From contig NZ_BPRE01000001.1 in the NCBI RefSeq assembly GCF_022179765.1, positions 248,001 to 312,000 on the forward strand: 64,000 nucleotides of DNA, in the 5' to 3' direction. A program made the position numbers and the translations under genes. The notes below the pieces were generated by a model. It did no database searches. It worked only from the letters and a program-made list of their open reading frames with translations, and was not told the DNA's origin. Position 1 is the first letter of the stretch. Every line of letters begins with the position of its first letter. Shown in pieces: positions 42,155 through 52,431 of this stretch. This DNA comes from Methylorubrum suomiense (GTDB lineage Bacteria > Pseudomonadota > Alphaproteobacteria > Rhizobiales > Beijerinckiaceae).

Positions 42155-42451
42155 ATGAAACGCAAACTTGATCATACGGATGCCGGCAGCGAGCGTCTCG
42201 CTATCGAAGTGCTGGGCTGGCTTGCGGGCGACGACGAGCGGCTCACCCGCTTCGTCGTCGAGAGCGGGCTCGACCCCGGCACCCTGCGCGAGAGCGCCCG
42301 CGATCCGGGCTTTCTCACGGCCGTCCTCGACCATGTCATGGGCGACGAGCCGAGGCTGCTGGCCTGCGCGCAGGCGCTCGACCTGAAGCCCGAGAAGATC
42401 GCCGCCGCGTGGCAGCGGCTTCAGCCGCCGCCCTTCGACGACGGCCTGTGA
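42155..42451 (+). CDS. DUF3572 domain protein
   Basis: A 98-residue acidic helical protein: [29 protein letters not shown] followed by [22 protein letters not shown] (two regions). DUF3572 is regularly encoded divergent from divK in alphaproteobacteria, suggesting a link with cell-cycle signalling, but no function is known. ATG 42155 is used; TTG 42152 is adjacent. Confidence 0.88.
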   Translation: MKRKLDHTDAGSERLAIEVLGWLAGDDERLTRFVVESGLDPGTLRESARDPGFLTAVLDHVMGDEPRLLACAQALDLKPEKIAAAWQRLQPPPFDDGL

Positions 42452-42559
42452 GCCACCTCGGCGCTTCGACGCCCCATGCGCCCTTCTCGGCTCAACGCCG
42501 TCCGAGGGCTTGGTTTCAATGCCCTTTGCAGTGGCCCGCAGGGCGCGGCGGCAAATCGG

Positions 42560-43177
42560 CTACCGGGCCAGTTCCTTGAGGCCCAGGCGGATCAGCGTCT
42601 TGGCCTCCGCCCCCTCGCCGGCGGACTTCATCGCCGCGGCGATGGCGGCCGAGGCCTGAACCTGGGGATAACCGAGGTTGACCAGCGCCGAGATCGCGTC
42701 CGCCACCGGCTGGGGCGCGGTGCGGTCCTCGACCGCGCCCGTGAGCGCCACGAGCGCCGGATCGATGGGAGCGAAGGCGGGCGCCTTGTCCTTCAGTTCG
42801 GCCACGAGGCGGGCGGCCAGCCGTGGGCCGACTCCGGGGGCGCGGGCGACCGCGCCCTTGTCGCCGGTGGCGATGGCGCTGGCGAGGGCGCCGGGCTCCA
42901 GCACCGAGAGAACGCCGAGCGCCACCCGCGTGCCGACCCCCTGCACCGTCTGGAGCAGGCGGAACCATTCCCGCTCCGCGTCGGACTTGAAGCCGTAGAG
43001 GCGGATCATGTCCTCGCGCACATGCGTCTCGATGGCGAGGTCGGTGGCCTCGCCGGGCGGCGGGAGGCGCTGGAGGGTCCGGGCGGAGCAATGCACCACG
43101 TAGCCGACCCCGTTCACGTCGAGGATGACGAAGTCCTCGCCGTAGGAATCCACCAGCCCCTTGAGCTTCCCGATCAT
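42560..43177 (-). CDS. ruvA: Holliday junction branch migration protein RuvA
   Basis: A 205-residue tetrameric junction-binding subunit that targets RuvB helicase. [28 protein letters not shown] is the OB domain; the two helix-hairpin-helix motifs include [12 protein letters not shown] and [16 protein letters not shown]; domain III lies at the C-terminus. ATG 43177. The ruvB gene is not in the window and ruvC is 0.9 kb away on the opposite strand, so the usual ruvCAB operon is broken up. Confidence 0.94.
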   Translation of the reverse strand: MIGKLKGLVDSYGEDFVILDVNGVGYVVHCSARTLQRLPPPGEATDLAIETHVREDMIRLYGFKSDAEREWFRLLQTVQGVGTRVALGVLSVLEPGALASAIATGDKGAVARAPGVGPRLAARLVAELKDKAPAFAPIDPALVALTGAVEDRTAPQPVADAISALVNLGYPQVQASAAIAAAMKSAGEGAEAKTLIRLGLKELAR

Positions 43178-43278
43178 TTCGAACCACCGATCATGTGTTC
43201 GGATCGGCGCCCGGCTCCGTTGCCGCGCCCGCCCGAACGCCATATCCGTCAGCGCGGCCCAACCGACAAGGTGACTGC

Positions 43279-43896
43279 ATGAAGCGCACGCTCCTCGCCC
43301 TCTTCCTCGTGAGCGCCGTCTCGGCTCCCGCCGCGGCGCAGGACGCCCCACCCGCGCTCACCAAGGATCCGATGCAGGTGAAGGCCGGGCGCTACCGGCT
43401 CGATTCGGCCCACGGCAAGATCACGTGGTCGCTGAGCCATCTCGGCTACTCGACCTATTACGGCCAGTTCACCGACGTGTCGGGCGATCTGACCCTCGAT
43501 CCGAAGAAGCCGGCGGAGAGCCGCCTCTCGGTCAAGATCGGCACCGCCAGCGTCAACGCGCTTCACGACAAGCTCAACGCCCACCTGAAGGCACCGGACT
43601 TCCTCAATGTCGAGGCCTTCCCCGAGGCGACCTTCGTCAGCACCTCGGTCGAGCCGACGAGCCCGACCACGGCGCGCGTCAACGGCACCCTGACGCTACG
43701 CGGGGTGGCCAAACCCGTCTCGTTCGACGCCACCTTCAATCAGGCCGGGCCGCACCCGGTCGACAAGCTCTACACCGTCGGCTTCGACGGCTGGACGGTG
43801 ATCAAGCGTTCGGAATTCGGCGTGAACGCCTTCCTTCCCGTGCTCGGCGACGAGGTGGCGCTGCGGCTGGAAGGGGAATTCAAGGCGGTGGACTGA
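43279..43896 (+). CDS. YceI family periplasmic protein
   Basis: A 205-residue protein with a Sec signal peptide ([18 protein letters not shown]). The YceI lipocalin-like barrel follows: [40 protein letters not shown], and [20 protein letters not shown]. Members bind polyisoprenoids such as ubiquinone precursors. It sits between ruvA and ruvC. ATG 43279 by signal peptide. Confidence 0.9.
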   Translation: MKRTLLALFLVSAVSAPAAAQDAPPALTKDPMQVKAGRYRLDSAHGKITWSLSHLGYSTYYGQFTDVSGDLTLDPKKPAESRLSVKIGTASVNALHDKLNAHLKAPDFLNVEAFPEATFVSTSVEPTSPTTARVNGTLTLRGVAKPVSFDATFNQAGPHPVDKLYTVGFDGWTVIKRSEFGVNAFLPVLGDEVALRLEGEFKAVD

Positions 43897-44083
43897 GCCT
43901 CTTCCTACCCCCCTTCGAGGCTGCTTTCAGCACCTTGGGATCAGGGACAGGGTGGGACGAGGCAGGTCACACGCCCTCCGATTGTTGCCGATCAGGCGAC
44001 GGGAGCGTTTGCCGGAACCGTTCGTTCACGATATGTGCGCGAGATGGTCGCGCGCCACGGCGGCGCGTGACCGGAGGTTCCCG

Positions 44084-44650
44084 ATGACCGACGACGTCCG
44101 CATCCTCGGCATCGATCCCGGCCTGCGCCGAACCGGCTGGGGCCTCGTCGTCGCGCGGGGCACCAAGCTGTCCTACCAAGCCTGCGGGGTCGTGACCTCC
44201 GACGGCGACCTGCCCCTGGCGCTGCGCCTGCGCGAACTGCACGAGGGTCTGACCCGCATCGTCGCCGACCACGCCCCCGACGAGGTCGCGGTGGAAGAGA
44301 CCTTCGTCAACAAGGACGCGCAGGCGACGCTCAAGCTCGGCCATGCCCGCGCGGTCGCCCTGCTGGTGCCGGCGCTGGCCGGGCTGCCAGTGGCGGAATA
44401 TGCCGCCAACCTCGTCAAGAAGACCGTGACCGGCTCGGGCCATGCCGAGAAGGTCCAGATCCAGGCGATGGTGCGGTTCCTGCTGCCCAAAGCCGAGTTC
44501 AAGATCGCCGACGCGGCCGATGCCCTTGCCATCGCGATCACCCATGCGAGCCATCGCGGTCGCGCCGCGATCGATCGGCGCCACGCCGTACCCACGGGCG
44601 GCGGTCCGGGCGCGGCGCGCATCGCGGCAGCGCTCGCCCGGCAAAGCTGA
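44084..44650 (+). CDS. ruvC: Holliday junction resolvase RuvC
   Basis: A 188-residue RNase-H-fold nuclease that resolves Holliday junctions. Catalytic acids: D11 in [14 protein letters not shown], the Glu of [11 protein letters not shown], and the Asp pair in [17 protein letters not shown] 44084 follows a CCGGAGG site. It is not linked to ruvB here. Confidence 0.94.
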   Translation: MTDDVRILGIDPGLRRTGWGLVVARGTKLSYQACGVVTSDGDLPLALRLRELHEGLTRIVADHAPDEVAVEETFVNKDAQATLKLGHARAVALLVPALAGLPVAEYAANLVKKTVTGSGHAEKVQIQAMVRFLLPKAEFKIADAADALAIAITHASHRGRAAIDRRHAVPTGGGPGAARIAAALARQS

Positions 44651-44792
44651 CGCCGAATCCGGGGCTTCGAAAGGGCGAGCCCTTTCGCGGGTGCAGGGTG
44701 GAACCCTGCCGTCCTGTCGGAACCTTGCCCTCTCGACACCCATGACGGACCTGACGTTCTCCTTGGCGCTCGACTGGGCAAGCGACCGAGCG

Positions 44793-45770
44793 TCAGCCGA
44801 TCTGCAGGATCACCTTCCCGGTCGCCTCGCGGCGCTTAAGGATCCCGAGGGCCTCGGCATAGGCCTCGAGCGGGTAGGTTCCGTGCACCTTCACGGTGAG
44901 CTTGCCCTCCGCCGCCCAGGCGAGCAGCTGCGCCTGGTTCGCCTGGTGCTGGGCCGGCTCGCGCTCGACGAAGGCGCCCCAATGGACGCCCTGCACGTCG
45001 ATGCCCTTGAGCATGATGACGTTGAGCGGGAATTTCGGGATCTCCCCGGCCGCGAAGCCGATCACGAGGAAGCGGCCCTTCCAGCCGAGCGCGCGCATCG
45101 CCGGCTCGGCCAGATCCCCGCCCACCGCGTCGTAGACGACGTCGACGCCGCGCTCACCCGTCAGCCGACGCAGTTCCTCGCGAAGATTGGTCGCCCGATA
45201 ATCGATCACGTCGTCGGCGCCGTGGGTGCGGGCGATCTCCAGCTTCTCCGGCGAGGAGGCACAGGCGATGACGCGGGCGCCGAGCAGCTTGCCCAGTTCC
45301 ACCGCCGCGAGCCCGACCCCGCCCGAGGCGCCGAGCACCACCAGCGTCTCCCCGGGCTGGATGCGGGCGCGATCCGCCAGGGCGTGAAGGGTGGTGCCGT
45401 AGGTGATCGAGAGCCCCGCGGCGACCGCGTCGGAGACCGCCTCCGGCACGCGGGCGAGGCGCGCCACCGGCACGGCGATGCGCTCGCGGGCGGTGCCGTG
45501 GCTGAGATGGACCATCACCCGGTCGCCGACGGAAAACCCCTCGGCGCCCGCCCCCAGGGCCTCGACGACGCCGCAGGCCTCCCCACCGGGCGAGAAGGGC
45601 AGTTCGGGCTTCACCTGATACTTGCCCGCGATGATGAGCGTGTCGAAGAAGTTGAGCGCGGCCACCCGCACCCGCACCAGCGCCTCGCCGGGCCCGGCCA
45701 CGGGATCGGCCACGGTCTCGATCGACAGATCCTCCGGCCCGCCGAGCCGGGTGCACATCAGGGCCTTCAT
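44793..45770 (-). CDS. NADPH:quinone oxidoreductase family protein
   Basis: A 325-residue zinc-free medium-chain dehydrogenase. MKALMCTRLGGPEDLSIETV is a QOR-type start; VLGASGGVGLAAVELGKLLG is the nucleotide-binding Rossmann motif, with the HGADDVIDYR stretch typical of NADPH users. It probably reduces quinones or enones. ATG 45770. It is followed by nothing on the same strand for 140 bp. Confidence 0.88.
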   Translation of the reverse strand: MKALMCTRLGGPEDLSIETVADPVAGPGEALVRVRVAALNFFDTLIIAGKYQVKPELPFSPGGEACGVVEALGAGAEGFSVGDRVMVHLSHGTARERIAVPVARLARVPEAVSDAVAAGLSITYGTTLHALADRARIQPGETLVVLGASGGVGLAAVELGKLLGARVIACASSPEKLEIARTHGADDVIDYRATNLREELRRLTGERGVDVVYDAVGGDLAEPAMRALGWKGRFLVIGFAAGEIPKFPLNVIMLKGIDVQGVHWGAFVEREPAQHQANQAQLLAWAAEGKLTVKVHGTYPLEAYAEALGILKRREATGKVILQIG

Positions 45771-45884
45771 ACCGTTCCGCTCTCCGCCTCACTTTCGCGA
45801 GTGCCGACGCATCCCTGTCCGGTCGCGCGACGGAACGCCTCGACGCCCCCCTCATGCCCATTGGGGCGGGCGTCGCGCAAGCTG

Positions 45885-46478
45885 TCAGGTCCGCTCGTAG
45901 GTGCCCGTCAGCATCCCCTTGGCCATCACGTTGCCGTTGAGCGCGTCGAGCAGCGCGCTCCGGCCCGGCGAGGCCGAGAGATCGGGGGTGCGGGCGAGCG
46001 CGAAGGCCTGGAACAGGTAGCGGTGCGGGCCATGCCCCGTCGGCGGGTCCGGCGGCAGCCATCCGTCCGTCAGGAACGAGTTGCGTCCGAGATCGTGCCG
46101 GGTGCCCTCCCCGGCCGGGCTCGCGAAGGCGCCCTCGGGAAGGGTCTGGTCCCGCGGCGGCAGGTTCCAGGCGATCAGGTGGACGAAGGGGTGCAGGGCC
46201 GGTGCATCGGGATCCTCCACGAACAGCACGAGGGCCGCCGCCTCGGCCGGCACGCCCTCGACCGCCAGGGGCGGCGAGACGCCCTTGCCGTCGGCGGTGT
46301 AGCGGGCGGGGATCGGCCCGCCCTCGGGGAAGGCCGGGCTCGTGACCCGGATGCGGTCGGGCGCGTGCTCCGCGAGGGTGTGGAAGGCGGCCTTCTCGCT
46401 GCCGGCCCTCACCTTCGACAGAGCTTCGCCCACGGCGTGCGGCAGCTTCTCCAGCATGGTTCGCGCTTGTCCCGTCAT
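45885..46478 (-). CDS. YbhB/YbcL family (PEBP-like) protein
   Basis: A 197-residue phosphatidylethanolamine-binding-protein-like protein. Core motifs: FPEGGPIPARYTADGKGVSPPL, LFVEDPDAPALHPFVHLIAWNL (the DPDxP and HW-like anion site) and GPHRYLFQAFAL. Some relatives modulate kinases, most have no known role. A leader of about 45 residues precedes the fold; the start could be ATG 46457. No signal peptide seen. Confidence 0.85.
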   Translation of the reverse strand: MTGQARTMLEKLPHAVGEALSKVRAGSEKAAFHTLAEHAPDRIRVTSPAFPEGGPIPARYTADGKGVSPPLAVEGVPAEAAALVLFVEDPDAPALHPFVHLIAWNLPPRDQTLPEGAFASPAGEGTRHDLGRNSFLTDGWLPPDPPTGHGPHRYLFQAFALARTPDLSASPGRSALLDALNGNVMAKGMLTGTYERT

Positions 46479-46517
46479 CGTCCTGAGGACGGGTCAACGG
46501 CGATCGGCCCGCTTCGT

Positions 46518-47255
46518 TCAGGCGTGGCGGTGCGCGGCCACCATGTAGTTTACCCCCGTGTCGCGGCTCGCCCGCCAGGAATTGCCCAGCGGATTGAAGA
46601 CGACACCGGTCGTGTCCGTGACGGTCAGGCCACCGGCCTCGAGATCGGCCTTCAGCTCGCCCGGGGTGACGAACTTCTCCCAATCATGCGTGCCCCGCGG
46701 CAGCCAACGCAGCACGTATTCGGCCCCGACGATGGCGAGCGCGAAGGAGCGCATCGTCCGGTTGATGGTTGCGGCGAACAGGAGCCCGCCGGGCTTCACC
46801 GCCGTGGAGGCCGCCCGCAGGAAGCCCGCCCGGTCGGCGACGTGCTCGACCACCTCCATGGCAAGCACCACGTCGAAGCGCGCGCCGCCGGCCACGACCG
46901 CCTCGATCGTCTCGGCGCGGTAATCGATGTCGAGCCCCTCGCCCGCCGCGTGGGCCTGGGCCGCCGCGATGTTGGCGGTCGCCGGATCGAGTCCGGTCAC
47001 CCGGGCGCCGAGCCGGGCCAGCGGCTCGGACAGCACGCCGCCGCCGCAGCCGATATCGACCACGGTCAGGCCGTCGAGCGGGAACGGCGCCGCCGGATCG
47101 CGCCCGAACACCCGGCAGGCCTCGTCGCGGATGTAGCCGACCCGGACGGGATTGAACCGGTGCAGCACCGCCATCGGCCCGCGCTCGTCCCACCAGCGCG
47201 CGGCCAGCGCATCGAAACGCGCCACTTCGTCCCGATCGATGGAGGCGCTCGTCAT
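46518..47255 (-). CDS. ubiG: ubiquinone biosynthesis O-methyltransferase UbiG
   Basis: A 245-residue S-adenosylmethionine methyltransferase acting twice in ubiquinone synthesis. The N-terminal FDALAARWWDERGPMAVLHRFNPVR and the SAM motif VVDIGCGGGVLSEPLA (66-80), with ATINRTMRSFALAIVGAEY and WLPRGTHDWEKFVTP downstream, are characteristic of UbiG. ATG 47255. Divergent from lysC. Confidence 0.95.
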   Translation of the reverse strand: MTSASIDRDEVARFDALAARWWDERGPMAVLHRFNPVRVGYIRDEACRVFGRDPAAPFPLDGLTVVDIGCGGGVLSEPLARLGARVTGLDPATANIAAAQAHAAGEGLDIDYRAETIEAVVAGGARFDVVLAMEVVEHVADRAGFLRAASTAVKPGGLLFAATINRTMRSFALAIVGAEYVLRWLPRGTHDWEKFVTPGELKADLEAGGLTVTDTTGVVFNPLGNSWRASRDTGVNYMVAAHRHA

Positions 47256-47444
47256 CCCGCTCAACTTTCGTATCGTTTCAACCTGAGGCCGTCCGATTGA
47301 CACGGCCGAGGCCCCCTTGTACCCGCCGGGCGCATCCCCGGTACAGCCGCGCCCTCGTCTTCCGCAGATGATGCGGCGCGAGCCGGTGTCCCACCGGCAC
47401 CTTGGCGACGAACCGTGGGCGACGAGGAGCAGACCGGACGCGAC

Positions 47445-48680
47445 ATGCCCCGTTTGGTGATGAAATTCGGCGGCACCTCCGTCGCCAATGTCGAGCGTAT
47501 CCGCAACGTGGCGGCCCACGTCGCCCGCGAAATCGCGGCCGGCTACGAGGTGGCCGTCGTGGTCTCGGCGATGTCGGGCAAGACCAACGAGCTGGTCGCC
47601 TGGGTGAAGGACGCCGACGCGCTCTATTCGGAAGCCGAGTACGACACCGTCGTGGCTTCGGGTGAGCAAGTGACCTCGGGGTTGCTCGCGATCGCCCTCA
47701 ACAAGATGGGGATCAAGGCCCGCTCCTGGCAGGGCTGGCAGATCCCGATCCACGCCTCCGACGCCCACGGCTCCGCCCGGATCGAGGCGATCGACCCGGC
47801 GAATCTCGATGCCGGCTTCCGTCGCGGCGAGGTCGCGGTGATCGCGGGGTTCCAGGGCGTGCATGCGGGCACGGGACGAATCGCGACGCTCGGGCGCGGC
47901 GGTTCGGACACGAGCGCCGTCGCGATCGCCGCGGCCATCGGCGCGGAGCGCTGCGACATTTATACGGACGTGGACGGGGTCTACACCACCGATCCGCGGG
48001 TGGTGCCCAAGGCCAAGCGCATGGAGCGCGTGACCTTCGAGGAGATGCTGGAGATGGCGTCGCTCGGCGCCAAGGTGCTCCAAGTGCGCTCGGTCGAGCT
48101 CGCCATGATCCACCGCGTGCCGACCACGGTGCGCTCCTCCTTCGATCCCCCCGATGCCGCGCGGCCGGGCACCCTCATCTGCGACGAGGATCAGATCGTG
48201 GAACAGCAGACCATCACCGGCATCGCCTTCGCCAAGGACGAGGCCCAGATCACGCTTCGGGCCGTCAAGGACAGCCCCGGCATCGCCGCGGCGATCTTCG
48301 GGCCTTTAGCGGATGCCAATATCAACGTCGACATGATCATCCAGACCGTGTCGGGCGACCAATCGACCACCGACATGACCTTCACGGTGCCGGCGGCGGA
48401 TTTCGAGCGCGCCCGCGCGATCCTCGACGCCCAGCGCGAGACGATCCATTTCGGCCAGATCGAGGGCGCCACCGACGTGGTCAAGGTCTCGGCCATCGGC
48501 GTGGGCATGCGCTCGCACGCGGGTGTGGCCGCCAAGGCCTTCCGGGCGTTGGCCGAGAAGGGTATTAACATCCGGGCGATCACCACCTCCGAAATCAAGT
48601 TTTCGGTGCTCATCGACGCGGCCTACACGGAGCTTGCCGTGCGCACGCTCCACTCGCTATACGGCCTGGACCAGGCCTGA
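47445..48680 (+). CDS. lysC: aspartate kinase
   Basis: A 411-residue kinase that phosphorylates aspartate, opening lysine, threonine and methionine synthesis. KFGGTSVANVERI at the N-terminus, TLGRGGSDTSAVAIAAAIGAE for substrate, and YTDVDGVYTTDPR. Two ACT domains occupy about 260-411 and allow feedback by end products. ATG 47445 (MPRLVMKFGG) is preferred to 47415. In the usual alphaproteobacterial order it precedes ptsP. Confidence 0.94.
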   Translation: MPRLVMKFGGTSVANVERIRNVAAHVAREIAAGYEVAVVVSAMSGKTNELVAWVKDADALYSEAEYDTVVASGEQVTSGLLAIALNKMGIKARSWQGWQIPIHASDAHGSARIEAIDPANLDAGFRRGEVAVIAGFQGVHAGTGRIATLGRGGSDTSAVAIAAAIGAERCDIYTDVDGVYTTDPRVVPKAKRMERVTFEEMLEMASLGAKVLQVRSVELAMIHRVPTTVRSSFDPPDAARPGTLICDEDQIVEQQTITGIAFAKDEAQITLRAVKDSPGIAAAIFGPLADANINVDMIIQTVSGDQSTTDMTFTVPAADFERARAILDAQRETIHFGQIEGATDVVKVSAIGVGMRSHAGVAAKAFRALAEKGINIRAITTSEIKFSVLIDAAYTELAVRTLHSLYGLDQA

Positions 48681-48835
48681 CCGTTCTGGCCGGCGCGACC
48701 CCGCACGCGAGGGTTGCGCCGATATCGGCCCGAGACGCGGAAGGCCGGTTTTCGGACGGGCCGACGCGAAACATACAGCCTGGAGGATCGGGCCGGTTCG
48801 GCCTGATGCTCTAGCGACCCGGATTGACGATCCCG

Positions 48836-51097
48836 ATGCCCGCTGCGCCCGGAGGCCCGCGCCTGCTGCTGCGCCGGCTCCGCGAAGCCATGGCGGAGCC
48901 GGTCAGCCCGCAGGCGCGCCTTGATCGGATCGTCGTCCTGATCGCGGCCAACGTGATCGCCGAGGTGTGCTCGGTCTACGTGGTGCGCGACGACAACACC
49001 CTCGAATTGTTCGCCACCGAGGGCCTCAACCGCGACGCGGTCCACCTGACCCGCCTGCGCGCCGACGAGGGCCTCGTCGGCCTGATCGCCAAGACCGCCG
49101 AGCCGCTGGCGCTCTCGGACGCGCAGTCCCACCCCGCCTTCTCCTACCGGCCGGAGACGGGGGAAGAGATCTATCACGCCTTCCTCGGCGTGCCGCTCCT
49201 GCGGGCCGGCAACACGCTCGGCGTTCTGGTCGTCCAGAACAAGACCTACCGGGTCTATTCCGAGGAGGAGATCGAGGCGCTCCAGACCACCGCTATGGTG
49301 CTCTCGGAGATGATCGCCTCCGGCGAGCTGCAGGCCCTGGCGCCGGGAGCCGGCACCGCGGCGCGCCGCCCGGTGAGCCAGCGCGGCGTGGCTCTCGCCG
49401 ACGGCATCGGGCTCGGCCACGTGGTGCTGCACGAGCCGCGCATCGTCGTGAAGACCCTGATCGCCGAGAATGTCGAGCGCGAGGTCGAGCGGCTGGAGAC
49501 GGCGATCGAGGAGGTGCGCTCGGCGATCGACGAATTGGTCGAGCGCGGCGACGGCATCGGCTCGGGCGAATCCCGCGAGGTGCTCGAGACCGTGCGGATG
49601 TTCGCCCACGACAAGGGCTGGTTGCGCCGGATGCGCGAGGCGGTCCAGTCGGGCCTGACCGCGGAGGCCGCCGTCGAGCGGGTGCAGTCGGACAACCGCG
49701 CCCGGATGCTGCGCCAGAGCGACCCCTATCTCCGCGACCGGCTTCACGATCTCGACGATCTCGCCAACCGCCTGCTGCGCCGTCTCGTCGGCCAGGAGGA
49801 CAGGGGCGCCGGGGGCCTGCCCGAGAACGCGATCCTGGTCGCCCGCTCCATGGGTCCGGCGGCGCTCCTCGACTACGACCGGGCGCGCCTGCGCGGCGTC
49901 GTGCTGGAAGAGGGCGGGCCGACGAGCCACATCGCCATCGTGGCCCGCGCGCTCGGCATCCCGGCGGTCGGCGAGATCGCCAACGCCACCGGCCTGTGCG
50001 ATTCCGGCGACGCCATCATCGTCGACGGCCTGTCCGGCGACGTTCAGATCCGGCCGACCCCGGAGATCGAGGCCTCCTATGCCGAGATGGTGCGCCTGCG
50101 CGCCCGGCGGCAGGAGCAGTACCGGGCTCTGCGCGACGTGCCCGCCGCCACCCGCGACGGGGTGCGGATCGGGCTCCATCTCAATGCGGGGCTGCTGGTC
50201 GATCTCACCCATCTGCACGAGACCGGGGCAGAGGGCGTCGGCCTGTTCCGCACCGAGCTGCAATTCATGGTGGCCGAGCGGATGCCCTCGGCGGCCGAGC
50301 AGCAGGCGCTCTACGAGGCGGTATTCTCGGCCACCGGCGACCTCCCGGTGACGATCCGCACCCTCGACATCGGCGGCGACAAGATCCTCCCCTACATGCC
50401 GGCCCTCGAGGAGGAGAACCCGGCGCTCGGCTGGCGGGCGATCCGCATCGGCCTCGATCGGCCGGCGCTGCTGCGGGTGCAGCTGCGCGCACTCCTGAAG
50501 GCGGCGGCGGGCCGCCCGATCAAGATCATGTTCCCGATGGTCGCGACGGTGGAGGAATTCACCCGCGCCCGCGACATCGTCGAGCGCGAGAAGGCGCATC
50601 TACGCCGCCACGGCTACACCCTGCCGAGCGAGTGCCGCCTCGGCGCGATGGTCGAGGTGCCCTCGCTCCTGTTCCAGATCGACGAGATCGCCCGCGAGGC
50701 GGATTTCCTCTCGGTCGGCTCCAACGATCTGATGCAGTTCCTGTTCGCGGTCGACCGCGAGAACCGGCGCGTCGCCAACCGCTTCGACCCGCTCTGCGGC
50801 GCGGCTCTGCGCGCCTTCCGCATGATCGCCCAGCGGGCCGCCGCCCAGGGCTGCCCGGCGACGGTGTGCGGCGAGATCGGCGGGCGGCCGCTGGAGGCCC
50901 TGGCCCTGATCGGCCTGGGCTTCCGCGACTTCTCGATGTCGCCCGCCGCCATCGGCCCGGTCAAGGCGATGGTGCTGTCGGCCCATGCCGGCGAGGTCGC
51001 CGACCTGATCGAGGCCGAACTGACCCGCGTCGCCGACGGCGCCTCCCTCCGGCCGGCGCTCGCGGCCTATGCCAAGGCGCACGGCGTGCCGGTGTGA
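48836..51097 (+). CDS. ptsP: phosphoenolpyruvate-protein phosphotransferase PtsP (EI-Ntr)
   Basis: A 753-residue nitrogen-PTS enzyme I. N-terminal GAF domain (about 20-165), then the phospho-His domain with H365 in EEGGPTSHIAIVA, and the C-terminal PEP-binding barrel (GVGLFRTELQFM, RTLDIGGDKILPY, VGSNDLMQFLFAVDREN, and the catalytic Cys in ATVCGEIGG). It phosphorylates NPr, which then regulates metabolism and stress. ATG 48836 is used; TTG 48824 adds four residues. It follows lysC by 155 bp. Confidence 0.94.
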   Translation: MPAAPGGPRLLLRRLREAMAEPVSPQARLDRIVVLIAANVIAEVCSVYVVRDDNTLELFATEGLNRDAVHLTRLRADEGLVGLIAKTAEPLALSDAQSHPAFSYRPETGEEIYHAFLGVPLLRAGNTLGVLVVQNKTYRVYSEEEIEALQTTAMVLSEMIASGELQALAPGAGTAARRPVSQRGVALADGIGLGHVVLHEPRIVVKTLIAENVEREVERLETAIEEVRSAIDELVERGDGIGSGESREVLETVRMFAHDKGWLRRMREAVQSGLTAEAAVERVQSDNRARMLRQSDPYLRDRLHDLDDLANRLLRRLVGQEDRGAGGLPENAILVARSMGPAALLDYDRARLRGVVLEEGGPTSHIAIVARALGIPAVGEIANATGLCDSGDAIIVDGLSGDVQIRPTPEIEASYAEMVRLRARRQEQYRALRDVPAATRDGVRIGLHLNAGLLVDLTHLHETGAEGVGLFRTELQFMVAERMPSAAEQQALYEAVFSATGDLPVTIRTLDIGGDKILPYMPALEEENPALGWRAIRIGLDRPALLRVQLRALLKAAAGRPIKIMFPMVATVEEFTRARDIVEREKAHLRRHGYTLPSECRLGAMVEVPSLLFQIDEIAREADFLSVGSNDLMQFLFAVDRENRRVANRFDPLCGAALRAFRMIAQRAAAQGCPATVCGEIGGRPLEALALIGLGFRDFSMSPAAIGPVKAMVLSAHAGEVADLIEAELTRVADGASLRPALAAYAKAHGVPV

Positions 51098-51322
51098 GGG
51101 GCGTGCCTCGCATCCGGCCGTCTGCGGTGCGACGCTCTCGACTCAGTCCGGGCCGTAAACCACTGGTTGCCGAGGCGCCTTGGCCGTTGCAAGAGAGCGT
51201 GCGCCCGCCCCACTGCCCGAATGGCCCCGAAGCGGCAACGCCCATGCTCCCGGCGGCACTCGCCCTCGTCGCGGCAGTGAAGTAGGGAAGCGACCTTTCC
51301 ACGACGTGACATCGAAGACTCA

Positions 51323-52408
51323 GTGACCCCCATTCCCTCCGATCGCCTCGACGCCATCCTGGCCCGGCACGAGTTCGTCACGGCGCAGCTCGCCGACGGA
51401 TCGGGCACGCCCGAGAGCATCGTGCAGCTCTCCCGCGAGCTGTCCGAACTCGACGGCGTGGTGGCCGCGATCCGCGACTACCGGGCGGCGGAGGCCAATC
51501 TCGCCGGCATCCGGGCGCTGATTGACGAGCCCGGGGGCGATCCCGAGATGCGCGCCCTCGCCGCCGACGAGAAGCCGGAGGCGGAAGAGGCCCTGGAGCG
51601 GGCCCACCGGGCGCTTCAGCTCATCCTGCTGCCCAAGGATGCGGCTGACGAGAAGAGCGCCATCCTCGAAATCCGCGCCGGCACCGGCGGCGATGAGGCG
51701 GCCCTGTTCGCGGGTGACCTGTTCCGCATGTACGCGAAATACGCCGAGTCGAAGGGCTGGCGCGTCGAGGTCATCTCCGAAAGCGAGGGCACCGTCGGCG
51801 GCTATCGCGAGGTCGTGGCCGAGGTGAAGGGCCGCTCCGTGTTCTCCCGCCTCAAGTTCGAGAGCGGGGCGCACCGGGTGCAGCGCGTGCCCGACACCGA
51901 GACCCAGGGGCGCATCCACACCTCGGCCGCCACCGTCGCGGTTCTGCCCGAAGCCGAGGAAGTCGACGTCGTCGTCAACGAGGCCGACCTGAAGATCGAT
52001 ACCATGCGGGCGCAGGGTGCCGGCGGTCAGCACGTCAACAAGACCGAATCGGCGATCCGCATCACCCATATCCCGTCGGGCGTGGTGGTGTTCGTTCAGG
52101 AGGAGCGCTCGCAGCACAAGAACCGCGCCCGGGCGATGGCGCTGCTGCGGGCGAAACTGTTCGACGCCGAGCGCACGGCCAAGGATTCGGCGCGGGCCGC
52201 CGACCGCAAGGCGCAGGTCGGCTCGGGCGACCGCTCGGAGCGCATCCGTACCTACAATTTCCCGCAAGGCCGCGTTACCGACCACCGCATCAACCTAACC
52301 CTCTACAAGCTGGAGGAGGTCATGGCGGGCCAGGCGCTCGACGAGGTCATCGACGCCCTCATCACCGAACACCAGGCGGAGCTGCTCGCCGCCGAGGGCA
52401 TGGCCTGA
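51323..52408 (+). CDS. prfA: peptide chain release factor 1
   Basis: A 361-residue class-I release factor reading UAA and UAG. The GGQ motif is at 234-236 ([12 protein letters not shown]) and the anticodon-mimic PxT is P190-D191-T192 in [17 protein letters not shown] 51323 gives the standard length. prmC, whose product methylates the GGQ glutamine, follows by 23 bp, the usual operon. Confidence 0.96.
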   Translation: MTPIPSDRLDAILARHEFVTAQLADGSGTPESIVQLSRELSELDGVVAAIRDYRAAEANLAGIRALIDEPGGDPEMRALAADEKPEAEEALERAHRALQLILLPKDAADEKSAILEIRAGTGGDEAALFAGDLFRMYAKYAESKGWRVEVISESEGTVGGYREVVAEVKGRSVFSRLKFESGAHRVQRVPDTETQGRIHTSAATVAVLPEAEEVDVVVNEADLKIDTMRAQGAGGQHVNKTESAIRITHIPSGVVVFVQEERSQHKNRARAMALLRAKLFDAERTAKDSARAADRKAQVGSGDRSERIRTYNFPQGRVTDHRINLTLYKLEEVMAGQALDEVIDALITEHQAELLAAEGMA

Positions 52409-52431
52409 CGGGGCCAACGCACCCCCACGCC

